Positions 48,198 through 58,722 of a stretch of DNA of 64,000 nt are shown here, one piece after another. The translations under genes were made by a program, and so were the position numbers. The stretch comes from Myoxocephalus aenaeus (Eukaryota > Chordata > Actinopteri > Perciformes > Cottidae): NCBI GenBank assembly GCA_038501785.1, contig JBAMJR010000050.1:2642501-2706500 (forward strand), in the 5' to 3' direction. The notes under the pieces were generated by a model, which was given only the letters and a program-made list of their open reading frames with translations, was not told the DNA's origin and made no database searches. The first letter of the stretch is position 1; every line of letters starts with the position of its first letter.

Positions 48198-48564
48198 TAG
48201 GGTGACCAGATTTGAGTTTGTGAAAAAGAGGACACTTCGCTCCGGGAGGGGGAGGGAGAGGGAGAGGGAGAGGGAGAGGGAGAGAGAGAGAGAGGACACA
48301 CTTCGTCGCGAGGGGGGGGGGGGGGGTAGCAGTAGTGTGTAGCATGCCGTGAACTTACATTTACGTTGAGATCGGTCGACCAATGACAGTTCTCTCTACA
48401 GTCAGAGCTTGCGCAATAAGGTGGAACGTGAGGGAGATACCATTTCCAAAACTTGTAAGGGGGTAATAACTATTTTCCCGCACGTAGCAAAATCCCGGAC
48501 GGACGCTTTTTTTAGGTCTCGAAAAGAGGACATGTCCGGGAAAAAGAGGACGTCTGGTCACCCT
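48198..48564 (-). mobile_element. hAT-like MITE inserted in the LINE
   Basis: The element has perfect inverted ends TAGGGTGACCAGA (the final A shared with the duplication) and is flanked by AGTAAACA on both sides (48190-48197, 48565-48572; identity extends 1-2 bp further). Removing it rejoins the LINE reading through LNWSKH and IDCVSRK. It contains a GA-rich microsatellite and a poly-G run and has no coding capacity. A second, inverted and truncated copy lies at 62279-62543. Confidence 0.82.
48246..48294 (+). repeat. (GGGAGA)n/(GA)n microsatellite in the MITE
   Basis: GGGAGA units pass into a pure GA run. A 16-17 bp poly-G follows near 48311. Confidence 0.92.
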
Positions 48565-49997
48565 AGTAAACATATTGACTGTGTTAGTAGAAAAATAAAC
48601 AAATCTATTGGAATCATGAGGAGGGTTAGACATCTTGTTTCTGAAAACTGTCTCCTTATTCTTTATTACAGTTTAATTTATCCTTATCTTTCATATTGCA
48701 ATATAGTTTGGGCAAGTACTTTTCCTACTTCTCTGAAAAAAATGTTGGTTCTTCAGAATCGTTTTGTTAGGATTGCAACACGATCACAGTCTCACATTTC
48801 AGCTGCTCCTTTATTTCACAAACTGCAGATTCTTACTATTTATAACATTAATATTTCTTTAACTGCATTTTCATGTATAAGACACTTTTAGGTGAAGGAA
48901 ATATTCCTGATCATTTCAAGACCTTCTTCATAGTCAATTCTCAGATTCATTCTCACTCAACTCGTCAATCTTCACATCTTCATCCTCCAAAATTACTGAC
49001 TATCAGAGGTCAATTCTCTATTAGATTTAGGGGAACCAAGTTATGGAATAACTTCTCCCACCTCACAAAGAAATGTCCCTCTATAAAAAATTTCAAAAAT
49101 TGCCTTAAAGAAAGTCTAATTGCTGTTTCGTAAGAGTTTGTTATGTATTTGTGTTCATGTCTTTCTTGTTTTAGCTGTTATAACTACATTTGTCGTTACC
49201 ATTGCTTAGGAATTGCCAGGGGTATACTCCAATATCCCTGAACAAACGCAAGCCATGCTTACTTTCACGCTCACACACAGACTTGACATAATTACATTAT
49301 TTTTCTTTCTTATGCATATTTCAATTTATGTTTCTAATTTTGTAACATTTTAAATATTATATAGGTAGAGGCTTCAAATAAGCCCAGTTGCCTTTTTGTC
49401 TCTTCCTGCACTGTGATATTCATTTTCTGTTATGATTTTTTATTTTGTTTGACTTGTGCAAAATAAAATAAAATATATGGTACAAAAGAGAATGAAATTG
49501 CTAAGTGCTTTGAATAAAACCACTACATAAGTGCAGTCCATTGTATCCAACCATTTACAGCAGGTGATGATTATTCTTACATACAAAGATGCCAATTGAC
49601 ATTTTCATAGTGCATTGGTCACCAGTTAAGTGCTGCTAACTACTGCTACTACCGTTACATGTACTACTCAAGCTATAGCTACAGAAATCCACTTTACAAC
49701 CAGGGAAAGTCTGTTTAAAGTTATACTCGTCTTGAATAACACTTGCTTTTATAGTATCCTCATGTAATGGTATTTCTTTTAATTTTCAAGTGTTGGGAGA
49801 TGCAGTAAATTAATTACATGTTGCGACTGCTATCACAAATACAAGTGCTCCAGTTCTGATGATACTTCTACAAGCAGTTGTCCTCTCAATATTAATAATA
49901 TTTGTGTTCAGATCATCCAGGTTTATTTCTCTACTACCAATAATTCATCAGCACGCTTAATATATTATTAATGTCGTCATGGTGAGGTTTGTTTCCA

Positions 49998-50340
49998 GCA
50001 TAGACTGTATATAGGAAGTGGACGGAGTCACCACGACGTCACCCATTGGTTTGTGGACTGGCTTTCTGGAGGCCTTGCGTTCGGTATTTTGTCAGTCACC
50101 ATTTCGTCTCTCTGCAACCACGAGTGACATTAGAGGGTGGAGCTAAGAATAACCGAAGGCTGAAGACTGTTTTTGTTGACAAATGTTACAATATAAAACT
50201 GAAAACGCACTGTACGAGTGCAAAAGTTAAACACCATGTTAGTGACCTGTTTTAAAGACTTCTATACAATCTGGCCTCTTTTTACAACCAGAAGAGTTGC
50301 ACTCTGGTAGCCTTTAGTATTGGCTTAACTTTTCAGAACC
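49998..50340 (+). repeat. Dispersed fish repeat, probably non-autonomous
   Basis: It begins CATAGACTGTATATAGGAAG, followed by GACGTCACCCATTGGTTTGT and GCAACCACGAGTGACAT. I recognise this as a common teleost interspersed repeat. The expected inverted TATACAGTCTATG right end is not visible, so the copy may be truncated. The class (DNA element) is inference. Confidence 0.5.
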
Positions 50341-51296
50341 AGAGATTACGTCTCGTGTAATATGTACAGAAGGACATTTGGTGGCTCGGTCTGCCATTTG
50401 GATTTACTTTCACAAAGACTTCACAATAAGCTTGTGTGGTTTGTTTGTGTTCAGAGTACACACATGGCATGTTTGTCTTTGGGTTCTTCAAGCTGACTTC
50501 CAGAGTTTGTTTTTCCAACCAAGTGTGACACTCTTGGGACTCACTCCACACTCCCTGCTGCTGTCAGTGTACTGTAGGCACCCTCGAGCTATGTGGCCTT
50601 CTGAAGTTGAACCACGGCGGTGCACTGTACAGGAGGACTCTTATATAAGTAAGAGCTTACATAAATATTTAAACGGGTTGGTTCACTGATATCACAGAAA
50701 ATAAAAATAAAAAGTTTTGCTCAAGTTTTGAGATGTCAGTTAGTGAAACTGCATACAATGGAGTTGGATGGCCTTTTTGTTGTGCTGCATAAAATATACT
50801 ACATTTGTGTCTTTACAACCAATGTCCCAGGAAAACAATAGAAACCACTTCTCCCCGTTTTTTTTTTATTAAAGGAAATAAAGTGTCCCTACTCACCAGT
50901 CTTTTTTCGAAAGAAACCATAGAAAGTTAAATTCCATTTACCTCCATCATTGTGGGACGGTGGCACATGCTTCAGCCTTAGCTGAAGCAACCTTAGCTCA
51001 CAAGATGTATGAGTCGGTGCAAACATCCATGATTTTTTTTTTTCTTCAACAATTGAAATAGGACTGGTGTTGTTCTCCAGGTACTGGTTTTCCCAAGTAG
51101 TGGAACTTGAAAATACAGAACAAATCAGCTTTGTAGGCTTAGTTACTTCCATGCGCGGATGCAGGGGAGTGACCATTGCCTGTGATTTTCTTTATTTGGG
51201 GGTGGGGGGGATGAATTAAAGACTAAACAAAAATTGCCATACATTTTCACACCCTTAACTTAGTTGAAGAACCTTTGGCAGCTGTAAAGCCTTGGT

Positions 51297-51675
51297 TGTC
51301 ACAGGGTCGGGTAAGAAGGAGGACCCAAATGCCAAAGCAACAGTTCAAGAGAATATCTATTTCCAAAAACTCCTCCAACAGGGGAACAAGGTAGAGAATG
51401 AAAACAGGAACAAGAAACAAAAACTAGGGCTCCGACAGGACAAATACGGTCTACTCACAGTTCATACGCAGTACGATCCCACACTGGGGCAGAAGACAGA
51501 CGGGGTTTAAATACACAGGGGAGGGGCAGGTGATTGGACACAGCAGGAAACAATTAGCAGACAGGGCAGACAATCAGACAATCACAGGGGCAGGAAGTGC
51601 AGGGGAACAGAGCACACAAGAGGCAAGGACTTTCAACATAAAACAGGAAGACAAAAACACACCAACATCATAACA
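51297..51675 (-). mobile_element. Solo LTR inserted in the Tc1 element
   Basis: The 379-bp unit begins TGTCACAGGGTC and ends CATCATAACA, has TG...CA ends, and is flanked by TTGGT (51292-51296 and 51676-51680), the 5-bp duplication expected of LTR retrotransposons. On the minus strand it has a TATTTAAACC promoter-like word in the middle and ends CCTGTGACA, so it is probably oriented minus. No internal region or second LTR is present, which implies LTR-LTR recombination. Confidence 0.75.
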
Positions 51676-51736
51676 TTGGTATGACATAACAAGATTGGTA
51701 CAGGTGGATTTGGAGATTATCTGCCTTCTTTGCAGA

Positions 51737-51970
51737 TCAGTGAACAGCCATTTTCACGTCTCTCCAGTAAGGTTTGGTTGAGTTCAGACCCCGGCTGGGA
51801 CACTCAAGGACATCCACAGAGTTGTCCCTAAGCCACTCCTGTGTTGTCTTGGCAGTGTTTGGGATCATTGTCCTGATGCAGGCTGAACCTTGAGCGCAGT
51901 CGGAGGTCCTGTAAGTGCGCTGGATCCGGTTCACATGAAAGATATCTCTGTATTTTACTCGGCTCAGCAT
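51737..51970 (-). pseudogene. Tc1 transposase C-terminal fragment
   Basis: The minus-strand frame reads TAKTTQEWLRDNSVDVLECP and then KPYWRDVKMAVH. It matches the Tc1 block DNDPKH...WL......VL.WP.QSPDLNPIE.LWR..K. The DNDPKH part is in another frame (frameshift near 51875) and the DLNPIE catalytic Glu region is mutated to LNSTKP. It is non-functional. Confidence 0.78.
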
Positions 51971-52410
51971 AACTCTCTCACCGGACCAGTCTAAGCTTCT
52001 AGGATTTCTTTTTTTTGTCTTTTGTGCTACATCACAATCATGTCTCTGCTCCCTATAGGCAGGTCCTTTGACTTCATGACTTGGGATTTGCTCAGATACG
52101 CATTGTCAACTGTGAGACCTTACTGTATATAGCCAATCGATTTAACAGGTGATCGCCAATCAAAAGGTGATCAAGTGGAATGGGAGGCACCTGAGCTAAA
52201 TGTCAACTAAAGAAGCTGCACGCTTATGTCAATGTGATATTTTCTTCTCTTTTTTTTAATACATATTCAAAACTGTCTGAAATCTTCATGGGGTATTAGA
52301 TGTAGCTTGATTGAGGGGAAATAATAAACCTCTGCAAATCTCTCAAATGCACTGTTTGTGACTGGACTCAAATTTGAAGCTTTTACTTTGTCACTAAAGG
52401 TCAACAGTAT

Positions 52411-52751
52411 TGTAACTGACTGAGGGAAATGTTATGTTATAGATGTTATGTTCAGGAGGTCAGTGAACGTCTCATGAGCTGTGTAGCTGTGAAGCCTGTC
52501 AGTCATGGTAGCTACCTATGAGCGTGCCTGTGATTGGCAGAGCGAGTGAGGTGGGATGTTGTGTGTTACGAGCCGTTTGGAGAGTGAGGCTATGACCCGG
52601 AGCAGAGGTGAAGCATGTTGAGAGGTTTTCACGGTGTTCACTGTTGTTTGGCGTAGGCTACGGCCCACAGTAGCCTGTTCTGTTGTTTCCTTAATAAACA
52701 CACCATAAGCCAACTAACGTCTCGTAGCTTTCCTGACCCAGGGTCACTACA
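52411..52751 (+). mobile_element. Second solo LTR (candidate)
   Basis: The 341-bp unit starts TGTAACTGACTGAGGG and ends GGGTCACTACA. GTAT occurs on both sides (52407-52410 and 52752-52755), and the longer word ACAGTATT overlaps each junction. An AATAAA near the 3' part (TTAATAAACACACC, about 52690) fits an LTR R region. No coding region is associated. Confidence 0.6.
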
Positions 52752-52755
52752 GTAT

Positions 52756-54185
52756 TATACTACAGATATGTTCTTTTCTGTTTTCTTTCAGGTGTCATGA
52801 GGCACAGATTTTCCTGAAAACCTTACAGGCAGCAGGGCAGTTTTGTATTCCACTTTGACTCCCTTTCCCTGAGCCAGTTCTACATAAACATGATTTGAGA
52901 GAGCCAACTGCAGTGGCCTGTGCGGTGTGAATGCAGGACAGATGCATGATGGGGGATTGCTACACTGGCCATAGCAGTGGGTTTATTGCTTTTAAAATGT
53001 CTATCAGACAGAGGATTCATTTGAGGCAGAGTGCAAATGAAATGGAAGCAAAGGAAACAGAATCCCACTATACAACTGGCCATGTGTGTGTGTACCTTGC
53101 TATTTGCCAACATTTTCTCCAAAAGTACTCAGTGCAACTCAGCACCTGTTCATCTTCAGATTTAAACCGCTCCAGAAAGCAGTGAGTGAAGACAAAGACT
53201 TGCTCTCAGCGCTCGTGCCAGGTATATCTTCTATCTTCCCCTCTGGCACACTACGCAGGCATCCACCTCCCATCATGTTCCTCTGGCATACAAAGACAGA
53301 CTTCTCCAGGAAGTTGTGCCAAGCGCAGCTTCTCATTGGCTGGACTTTGGAAGTGCCAGCAAAGAAACCATGTTAAACTACCCGGCTCCAAAAGTCTCAA
53401 CAAGTAAATGTATGAATTAGAGGAATGAAAGAGTGAATTGTTGCTTGTGATACATTTGTCTTTCCTACTGAATTAATCTGTTTCTGTGCTTGTGACGGTC
53501 TATTTAACAGTCATGTCTGTATTAGCTTGCAAAGCATGATGTCACGTTGGTGAACCAGTTGGTTTTGCTTCACACTTCGAAAACCTGTTGACAGTTTCAT
53601 CCCTTTCAGTTGGCATTTGGAGTGAGCATTTTGTGGAGCCCAATGCCAGGTGTAGCTAATTTATTGGCTGACTTTCAGAGGTTCCAGCTATGTATTTACT
53701 CTCTCATAACATAATGTAAATACACCACATGAACTAATCAGAGGAGATTTTTCCAGATAAGGTGTTTGGAAGTTACTTTGAAAGAGAGCTATGGATGTTT
53801 CCACATAAGAGCGCCACAGACACCGCTGCCAAGGGCAAACAATAATACAATGTCATTAATATTTATCTAACTATTTGAATAAGTGAATGGAAATGCAAAA
53901 CAAATGCTTGAAGGAAAAACAACAGACTTTGAAACATAAAAAAAGGAAGCCAATGCAAAGGTCTGCTCCATTTCCTGTTTTGCCTCAGTGTTTTTAGTCA
54001 GCTCAGCAGGCAAGCAGTTGGGGACTGAATAAATATTTATTTATTTCATTTTTTGACAGGACGGTGATCATGGTATGCCATGAACAGGTTTCTTTACATA
54101 TTAATTACATCTACCAGCTGGTGCGAGAGAGGACGGCTCCAGATATGTAGCCCAAGCGGACTCATTAGTTTTTACCCACAGATCT
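52756..54185. other. Non-coding, no recognised elements
   Basis: Only short open frames; nothing identifiable. Confidence 0.55.
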
Positions 54186-54691
54186 TAGCTGCTCCAGCAT
54201 AGCATACTCAAGAAAATGGAATATGGGATTTTTATTTCAGTGCTGCACTTTTGCTCCTAATTATCTTAGTGCTATTACTACACTAAAACTACTGCTTTTA
54301 CAGACACTATGCATGCCTGAAAATGAAGATATTGAGTTTGGGACATGAGCCAAAAGAATCTAACATCAACAGGCAGATGGAGGGGCGTCGGCTTCACAAA
54401 CAGAGTTACCATTCCTTGAACCTCATCTGGCTTTTAAATGCAACAATTTTTTTAAATATCCTGATTAGTGGTACTTTTGTAACTCATTGGATTTTCTATT
54501 TCATAACACTGCAGATGCAGATGTGATTATGTTCCAGCAGAGCCGTTTAAACTACTTTGTCTAGCTGCTGCAGCAACTCATCCTGGAATATGGGATTTCA
54601 CTTCAGTGCTGTACTTTTTTGCTCTTACTCCTCTTAGTGTTATTACTGCAACTACAACAACACCACTGATTGTAAAGCTACTATGCTTGTT
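54186..54691 (+). repeat. Local tandem duplication, modules A1-B1-A2
   Basis: Module A (A1 54186-54315) recurs at 54562-54691 (A2). Both share GGAATATGGGATTT, CAGTGCTG...ACTTTT, TCTTAGTG.TATTACT and an ACTATGC end. Module B (B1 54320-54502) recurs at 57173-57354 (B2). The order A-B-A-[insert]-B indicates a tandem duplication of about 375 bp later split by the DIRS-like/Rex3 block. Confidence 0.8.
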
Positions 54692-55034
54692 GTTACCCCC
54701 ATAGAGGGAGCAGAAGACTGTTTGAACTAACAAAACGAAAGTTACAAAGGTAACTACGGTTCTATGAATCCTGGATGACCGCCAGAGGCAGTGTTTCACA
54801 CTGGATATGTTCAATATCGCGCTTGCTTACAGTTCGAGTAATTATAACAACAAAGTCACGTGTGACCTCGGGTAACTCCCAGCCCGGTATACCTTCCGGC
54901 ATCATCCCAGGATCTGTTCTGAGAAATAACCTACAGCCGGCCCGAGGACCTCAGTTCCTGCACCCCCTGTCCCTAAGGGCTCTGGGGGGGGGCGACCGTT
55001 AGTGCCCCGGTTCCGAGGTTGTCTGGGGGGCCTC

Positions 55035-55694
55035 TCAGCGGCCTCTCAGCGAGACGCTGAGGCCGCTGGTGGCTATTGGGGTGAGCTGGTGGCCGACATG
55101 GAGCCCCTGCTGCCGTTTTGTAAGCCTGGGAAAGCAGGTCGTCTGCGACCCGACCTTGGGGGTCAAGGGTACCCGACCGCCGGCCTCAACTATGCGAGAC
55201 GCAATAGTCGGCTCAATGGCTGGCTTCAAGGCCCCCTTTAGCCGCGTCCTCCATGGACGCCAGGGTTTGGCCATCTGCCGTAAGACAGGAGAGAGCACCT
55301 TTGGTGTCTCCCCCACATGCAACTCCCTCAGAGGGAGGGACAGAAAAGGTGGCAGGGGCGGGAATGTGCCTGAAGAAGGCATTGCCAGCGCCCTGCGGAT
55401 GACAGACCCCCTGGAGTTGTAGACTGCCCCCGCCGAAGGGGTATGGCCCGAGGAACGGGAACCAGGCCCGGAAGCCTGGGAGGGCCGCTCGCCACTGTAC
55501 TCAGTAAAGAAATTGACGGACACTGCCAGTAACATAATGTCCTTCTCTGGGACCGGCTCAGCCGCGGATGGGTCTGATGACTCAGTCCTCTCCGCACTAG
55601 GGCGGAAGGCGAGAGACCCTCCCTCGGGCACGAGGCCAAGGGTCATGGCCGTCTTTAGGCTGGAGAGGAGCCGCACAGGTCCCACAGCCGGCAA
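55035..55694 (-). CDS. gag-like ORF fragment of the DIRS-like element (open, about 220 codons)
   Basis: The minus-strand frame is open for 219 residues. Visible pieces are PEKDIMLLAVSVNFF near residue 48, a Ser/Gly/Pro-rich stretch, an LPLRELHVGETPKVLSPVLR segment, and an EPTIASRIVEAGG segment followed by an LTKRQQGLHVGHQLTPI-type helix. This order is reminiscent of fish DIRS gag-like proteins (…EL...W..P......IEPTIA.LV…). There is no zinc knuckle, RT or recombinase motif. It may be mRNA-competent but is more likely a relic. No host function is implied. Confidence 0.4.
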   Translation of the reverse strand: MPAVGPVRLLSSLKTAMTLGLVPEGGSLAFRPSAERTESSDPSAAEPVPEKDIMLLAVSVNFFTEYSGERPSQASGPGSRSSGHTPSAGAVYNSRGSVIRRALAMPSSGTFPPLPPFLSLPLRELHVGETPKVLSPVLRQMAKPWRPWRTRLKGALKPAIEPTIASRIVEAGGRVPLTPKVGSQTTCFPRLTKRQQGLHVGHQLTPIATSGLSVSLRGR

Positions 55695-55971
55695 GGTTAA
55701 ACCTAAGCACGAGTCTGAGGGGACCCTGCCCCACTAATCGATGTGGATTACGAAGTCAGTCTGAGCGGGGCGCTCTGCTGACTGCTAGAGAAGGGGCAGG
55801 GAACAGTAAGAGATAGGGAGTGAGGACACTCTCCTCCCTAGTATGGTAGCGGTAATTACTGGTGTCCTAGCAGTAAGCCAAGCGAGAACACTGCTACTGT
55901 GGAAACAAGTCCTGTGGAAACAGGTCAAACACGGTCTGTCTAGTGAGAGGGGAGCACTCCTCACTAGTACC

Positions 55972-56080
55972 GTAGCTATGGCTAGTCTAGTAGCTGTGCT
56001 AGTCTAGTAGCTATGGCTAGTCTAGTAGCTGTGCTAGTCTAGAGCTGTGCTAGTCTAGTAGCTGTGCTAGTCTAGTAGCT
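55972..56080 (+). repeat. Minisatellite, 18-19 bp unit
   Basis: About six units of GCTAGTCTAGTAGCTGT/ATGG lie inside the DIRS-like element. The array ends in CTGCTGTATCAGCAGCTAC, a small hairpin. Confidence 0.88.
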
Positions 56081-56875
56081 GCTGTATCAGCAGCTACACG
56101 CTGTCAGTGCCGTCATCGCTGTTAGTACTGTCATCGATGTACTCCTATAACAGCCGCGATGTTTACCAACGTTTATGTACACGCTGTCAGTATACCGTCA
56201 TCGACGTAACCTCGGTAGCGTCCCACCAGTTAGCCTGGTGGGAATTAAGGTGGTCTCAGTTAGCGTGAGTGGCAACACTACGCTACCTATAACAGCGGAA
56301 ATGTTTGCCGACGTCGCTCTCGTTAGCGTCCCCTCAGTCAGCCTGAACGGGATGCTGCTCACTGAAAGCCGGCCGCGACAGTAGCGATGTAGCCACGCCG
56401 AGCGGCGCGCTTCCGTTAGCGCTCCACCTAGTTAGCGGGAGCGAGAGCGCCCGTGGAATCTGCTGTTGCAGAAACAATATTAGTCGATCTCACCCGGTGT
56501 TGCTTCACGGTGTGAAGATAGCCGACCTGGTGATGACCGAAGATAGGTACGCCATCCGGCTCGATGGTCCGGACGTAGAAGCGCACCGTCTCCTCCTAGG
56601 AGGTTATAGCTGTCGCAGCCTTTGGAGGGCAAGAGACCCGCTACTCCGACCGGAGGTCACAAGGCTACAGGCGACGAGCTTTCTTCTACACAAGTTCAGC
56701 CAAAGCTGATGCTAACAACTAGTTAGCCTGCGCAGCGAGAAGATGGAAAAAGAACAGATCCCGGTTATACCCGGCTGGGAGTCACCCGAGGTCACACGTG
56801 ACTTTGTTGTTATAATTACTCGAACTGCGCAAGCGCGATATTGAACATATCCAGTGTGAAACACTGCCTCTGGCT

Positions 56876-57072
56876 GGTAGGAGACCCCGGGGAAGACCGA
56901 GGACACGCTGGAGGGATTATATCTCCCGGCTGGCCTTGGAACGCCTCGGGATCCCCAGGATGAGCTGGAAAGTGTTGCGGGTGAGAGGGAAGCCTGGGTC
57001 GGCCTGCTGAACCTGCTGCCACCGCGACCCGACCCCGGATAAGCGGCTGATAATGGATGGATGGATGGATGG
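56876..57072 (+). mobile_element. Rex3/RTE LINE 3' end
   Basis: The frame after the DIRS edge reads RRPRGRPRTRWRDYISRLAL, then ERLGIPRMSW, the extreme C-terminus of RTE-clade Rex3. It ends in the CCCGACCCCGGATAAGCGGC tail and a GATG/ATGG microsatellite (57053-57072). The fragment abuts the DIRS-like arm without spacer. Confidence 0.87.
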
Positions 57073-57172
57073 AAGCTTGGAGCAAATTGTAGTTATTACA
57101 CCTAATGTCAACAACTCAGATGTGATATCCCCAAAGAATAAAAATAAAGACTAAAAGAAACCTGCTGACTAA

Positions 57173-57354
57173 AAATGAAAATCTGGAGTTTGGTACATGA
57201 GCCACAATAATCTAACATCAACAGGGTGATGGAGGGGTGTGGGCTTCACAAATAGAGTTTCCATTCCTTGAACCTCATCTGACTTTAAAATGCAATAATC
57301 TTTTGAAAATATCCTGATTAGTGGTGCTTTTGTAAGTCATTGGATTTTCTATTT
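57173..57354 (+). repeat. Module B2 of the split tandem duplication
   Basis: It matches 54320-54502, for example CATTCCTTGAACCTCATCTG, AATATCCTGATTAGTGGT and CATTGGATTTTCTATTTC, at about 85% identity. Confidence 0.82.
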
Positions 57355-57562
57355 CGAAATAATTCACAGATTAATCTTCAAAGGACATTAATTTAACATT
57401 CATCAATTATGTATTTTTGCAAAATTATTGTTAATATATTTGATTCTTACTCTAATCTAGTTAACATAACATATGCCTTGTGTAGAAGAGGCACCAGCTG
57501 CAGGCAGTTGGCCACTTTAAAGTTGTCTAACATGTAGGGCAGCCTATGGGACATGTAATTAT

Positions 57563-58230
57563 ATTTCATCCTGACTGAGGCAGTGCTTAACACTGAATAT
57601 ATTCCATCTTGCGTATACACAGGTCATGTCTTTATATCAACAAAGTCACATTTGACCTCGGATCACCCCGACCGAAGTTCCGGTGTCGTCTCTGAGATCA
57701 CTCCTTTTCCATATTCTCTCTTACGCAAGCTAACTTCCATGGTAGCATTGGCTTAAGCTAAACTTGCCTCGTGACCACCGTTCCGAGTTGCAGATCTCTC
57801 GCCCTGCAAGGGCCGCGACAAGCTGTCCCTCTTCGGAGGGAACTGTTTGTTTGCCGTTCGGACCATTAAGCCCGGACTGGCACACACTCCTATCTTCGGT
57901 CATCACCAGTGTGATATGGACCATCTTCACTTGTGAATGTCAGTCAGAGATTGATTAACTATTTTTTTCTATAACGTTGGAAATACTGTTTCTTTGTTTT
58001 CCACGATTAGCGGAGCGCTCTCGCTCTAAAGCTAATTTAGTGGCGTGCTAACGGGAGTATGTCCACTTGGTGCTGACTAGAATGATGATAGTTAGTGTTC
58101 CCGCTCCTCTCTCTTTGTCAAGTTGATTGTCGTCTCCGGCTTTCACAGTCAGCAGTGTCCTCGCTCAGACTAACTTGGTGGGAAGCTAGCTAGCCTTTCA
58201 AGGCCGTCACTTTCAGTTCAGGATGCTTTC
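57563..58230 (+). mobile_element. Second, divergent partial copy of the DIRS-like element
   Basis: It begins with GAGGCAGTGCTTAACACTG (compare GAGGCAGTGTTTCACACTG in the first element's arm). It follows in order: AACAAAGTCACATTTGACCT, TCTCTCGCCCTGCAAGG, CCTATCTTCGGTCATCACCA and AGCGCTCTCGCTC. These match the minus-strand order of 56874 down to about 56200. It is in inverted orientation relative to the first copy and has diverged noticeably. Confidence 0.65.
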
Positions 58231-58690
58231 ATTTGGACTCTCCACCTCCGCAAGAGTGTTCAGAAGGTTGGGGCTGCCCTTTTACCCCTCTGCAATCACA
58301 GGGCACGAAGACACTTGTGTGACATACACCAAGTCATCTGGGGTTGTGATCTGCATTGACCAGCAATAAAACCGAAAGAGAATGAAGCTCAGGCTGAAAC
58401 TTCATATTCACCAACCTGCAGAGAAACAATCTTTGACATTTTAAATACCATCCCTATTTTTACTTTTTTAACTCCCAAAAAATAAATAAAAACAATTAAT
58501 TATTTCCCTGTGTTAACTTGTGTACAGTGGCCTGGATAATTACTTGTTTGTTCTGCAAGCAACGTTGGTTTACTGAGCAATTACTATGATCATATGCTGA
58601 ATAAGTGCATTACAAGAATGACCTTTTACATGACTGGAAAACATGGTTTGAAAAGGATTCTGGCTGTGATGTGCAGAACACACTGTAATG

Positions 58691-58722
<32 letters not shown>

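Larger units (their letters stand above)
47165..49480 (+). pseudogene. LINE reverse transcriptase (CR1/L2/Jockey group), 5'-truncated and frameshifted
   Basis: Recognisable RT blocks occur in order: KIAKVIPLF and NNYRPISILPCFSKILEKII (from about 47417); a damaged middle; EKLHKYGFHGIAYKWLKSYV (47718); GVPQGSILGPLLFLLYINDL (about 47840); then the catalytic box, altered to FDTT at about 47935 instead of FADDT. After the MITE at 48198-48564 come KINKSIGIMRRVRHL, YYSLIYPYLSYCNIVWAS, a PLFHKLQILTIYNI motif and FSIRFRGTKLWNN. A stop at 49131-49133 ends ORF2. The 3' UTR runs to an AAAATAAAATAAAATA tail near 49480. There are multiple frameshifts and no endonuclease region. Confidence 0.85.
51225..52340 (-). 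mobile_element. Tc1-like transposon remnant, split by a solo LTR
   Basis: Both sides belong to one family: AACCTTTGGCAGCTGTAAAG on the left (51270-51290), TTGGTATGACATAACAAGAT after the LTR, and CACCTGAGCT...GGGGTATTAGATGTAG near the right. The minus-strand gene remnant (51737-51970) is Tc1 transposase. Removing the LTR and one TTGGT copy restores continuous sequence. Terminal inverted repeats could not be fixed. Confidence 0.72.
54735..56875 (-). mobile_element. GC-rich DIRS-like element with inverted ends, non-autonomous
   Basis: Inverted repeats of about 110 bp lie at 54781-54890 and 56767-56874 (CACTGGATATGTTCAATATC...AAAGTCACGTGTGACCTCGG). The left arm extends outward into GGTTCTATGAATCCTGGATG, absent at the other side, giving asymmetric inverted ends as DIRS elements have. 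The interior is GC-rich, unlike its AT-rich surroundings, and carries one gag-like minus-strand ORF but no reverse transcriptase or tyrosine recombinase. The DIRS assignment is inference from end structure, the ORF, and a remembered similarity to fish DIRS 3' ends. Confidence 0.55.

Noticed and set aside
48409..48891. A 160-codon open frame as a single LINE protein segment
   Set aside because: The first 50 or so codons are MITE sequence read by chance into the LINE frame. Only the part after 48565 is LINE-encoded.
55035..55694. A conserved host gene in the GC-rich island
   Set aside because: The ORF is enclosed by the inverted ends of a repeat and a second degraded copy of the element lies at 57.6 kb, so it is element-derived. 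The GC-richness is not evidence of a CpG-island promoter.
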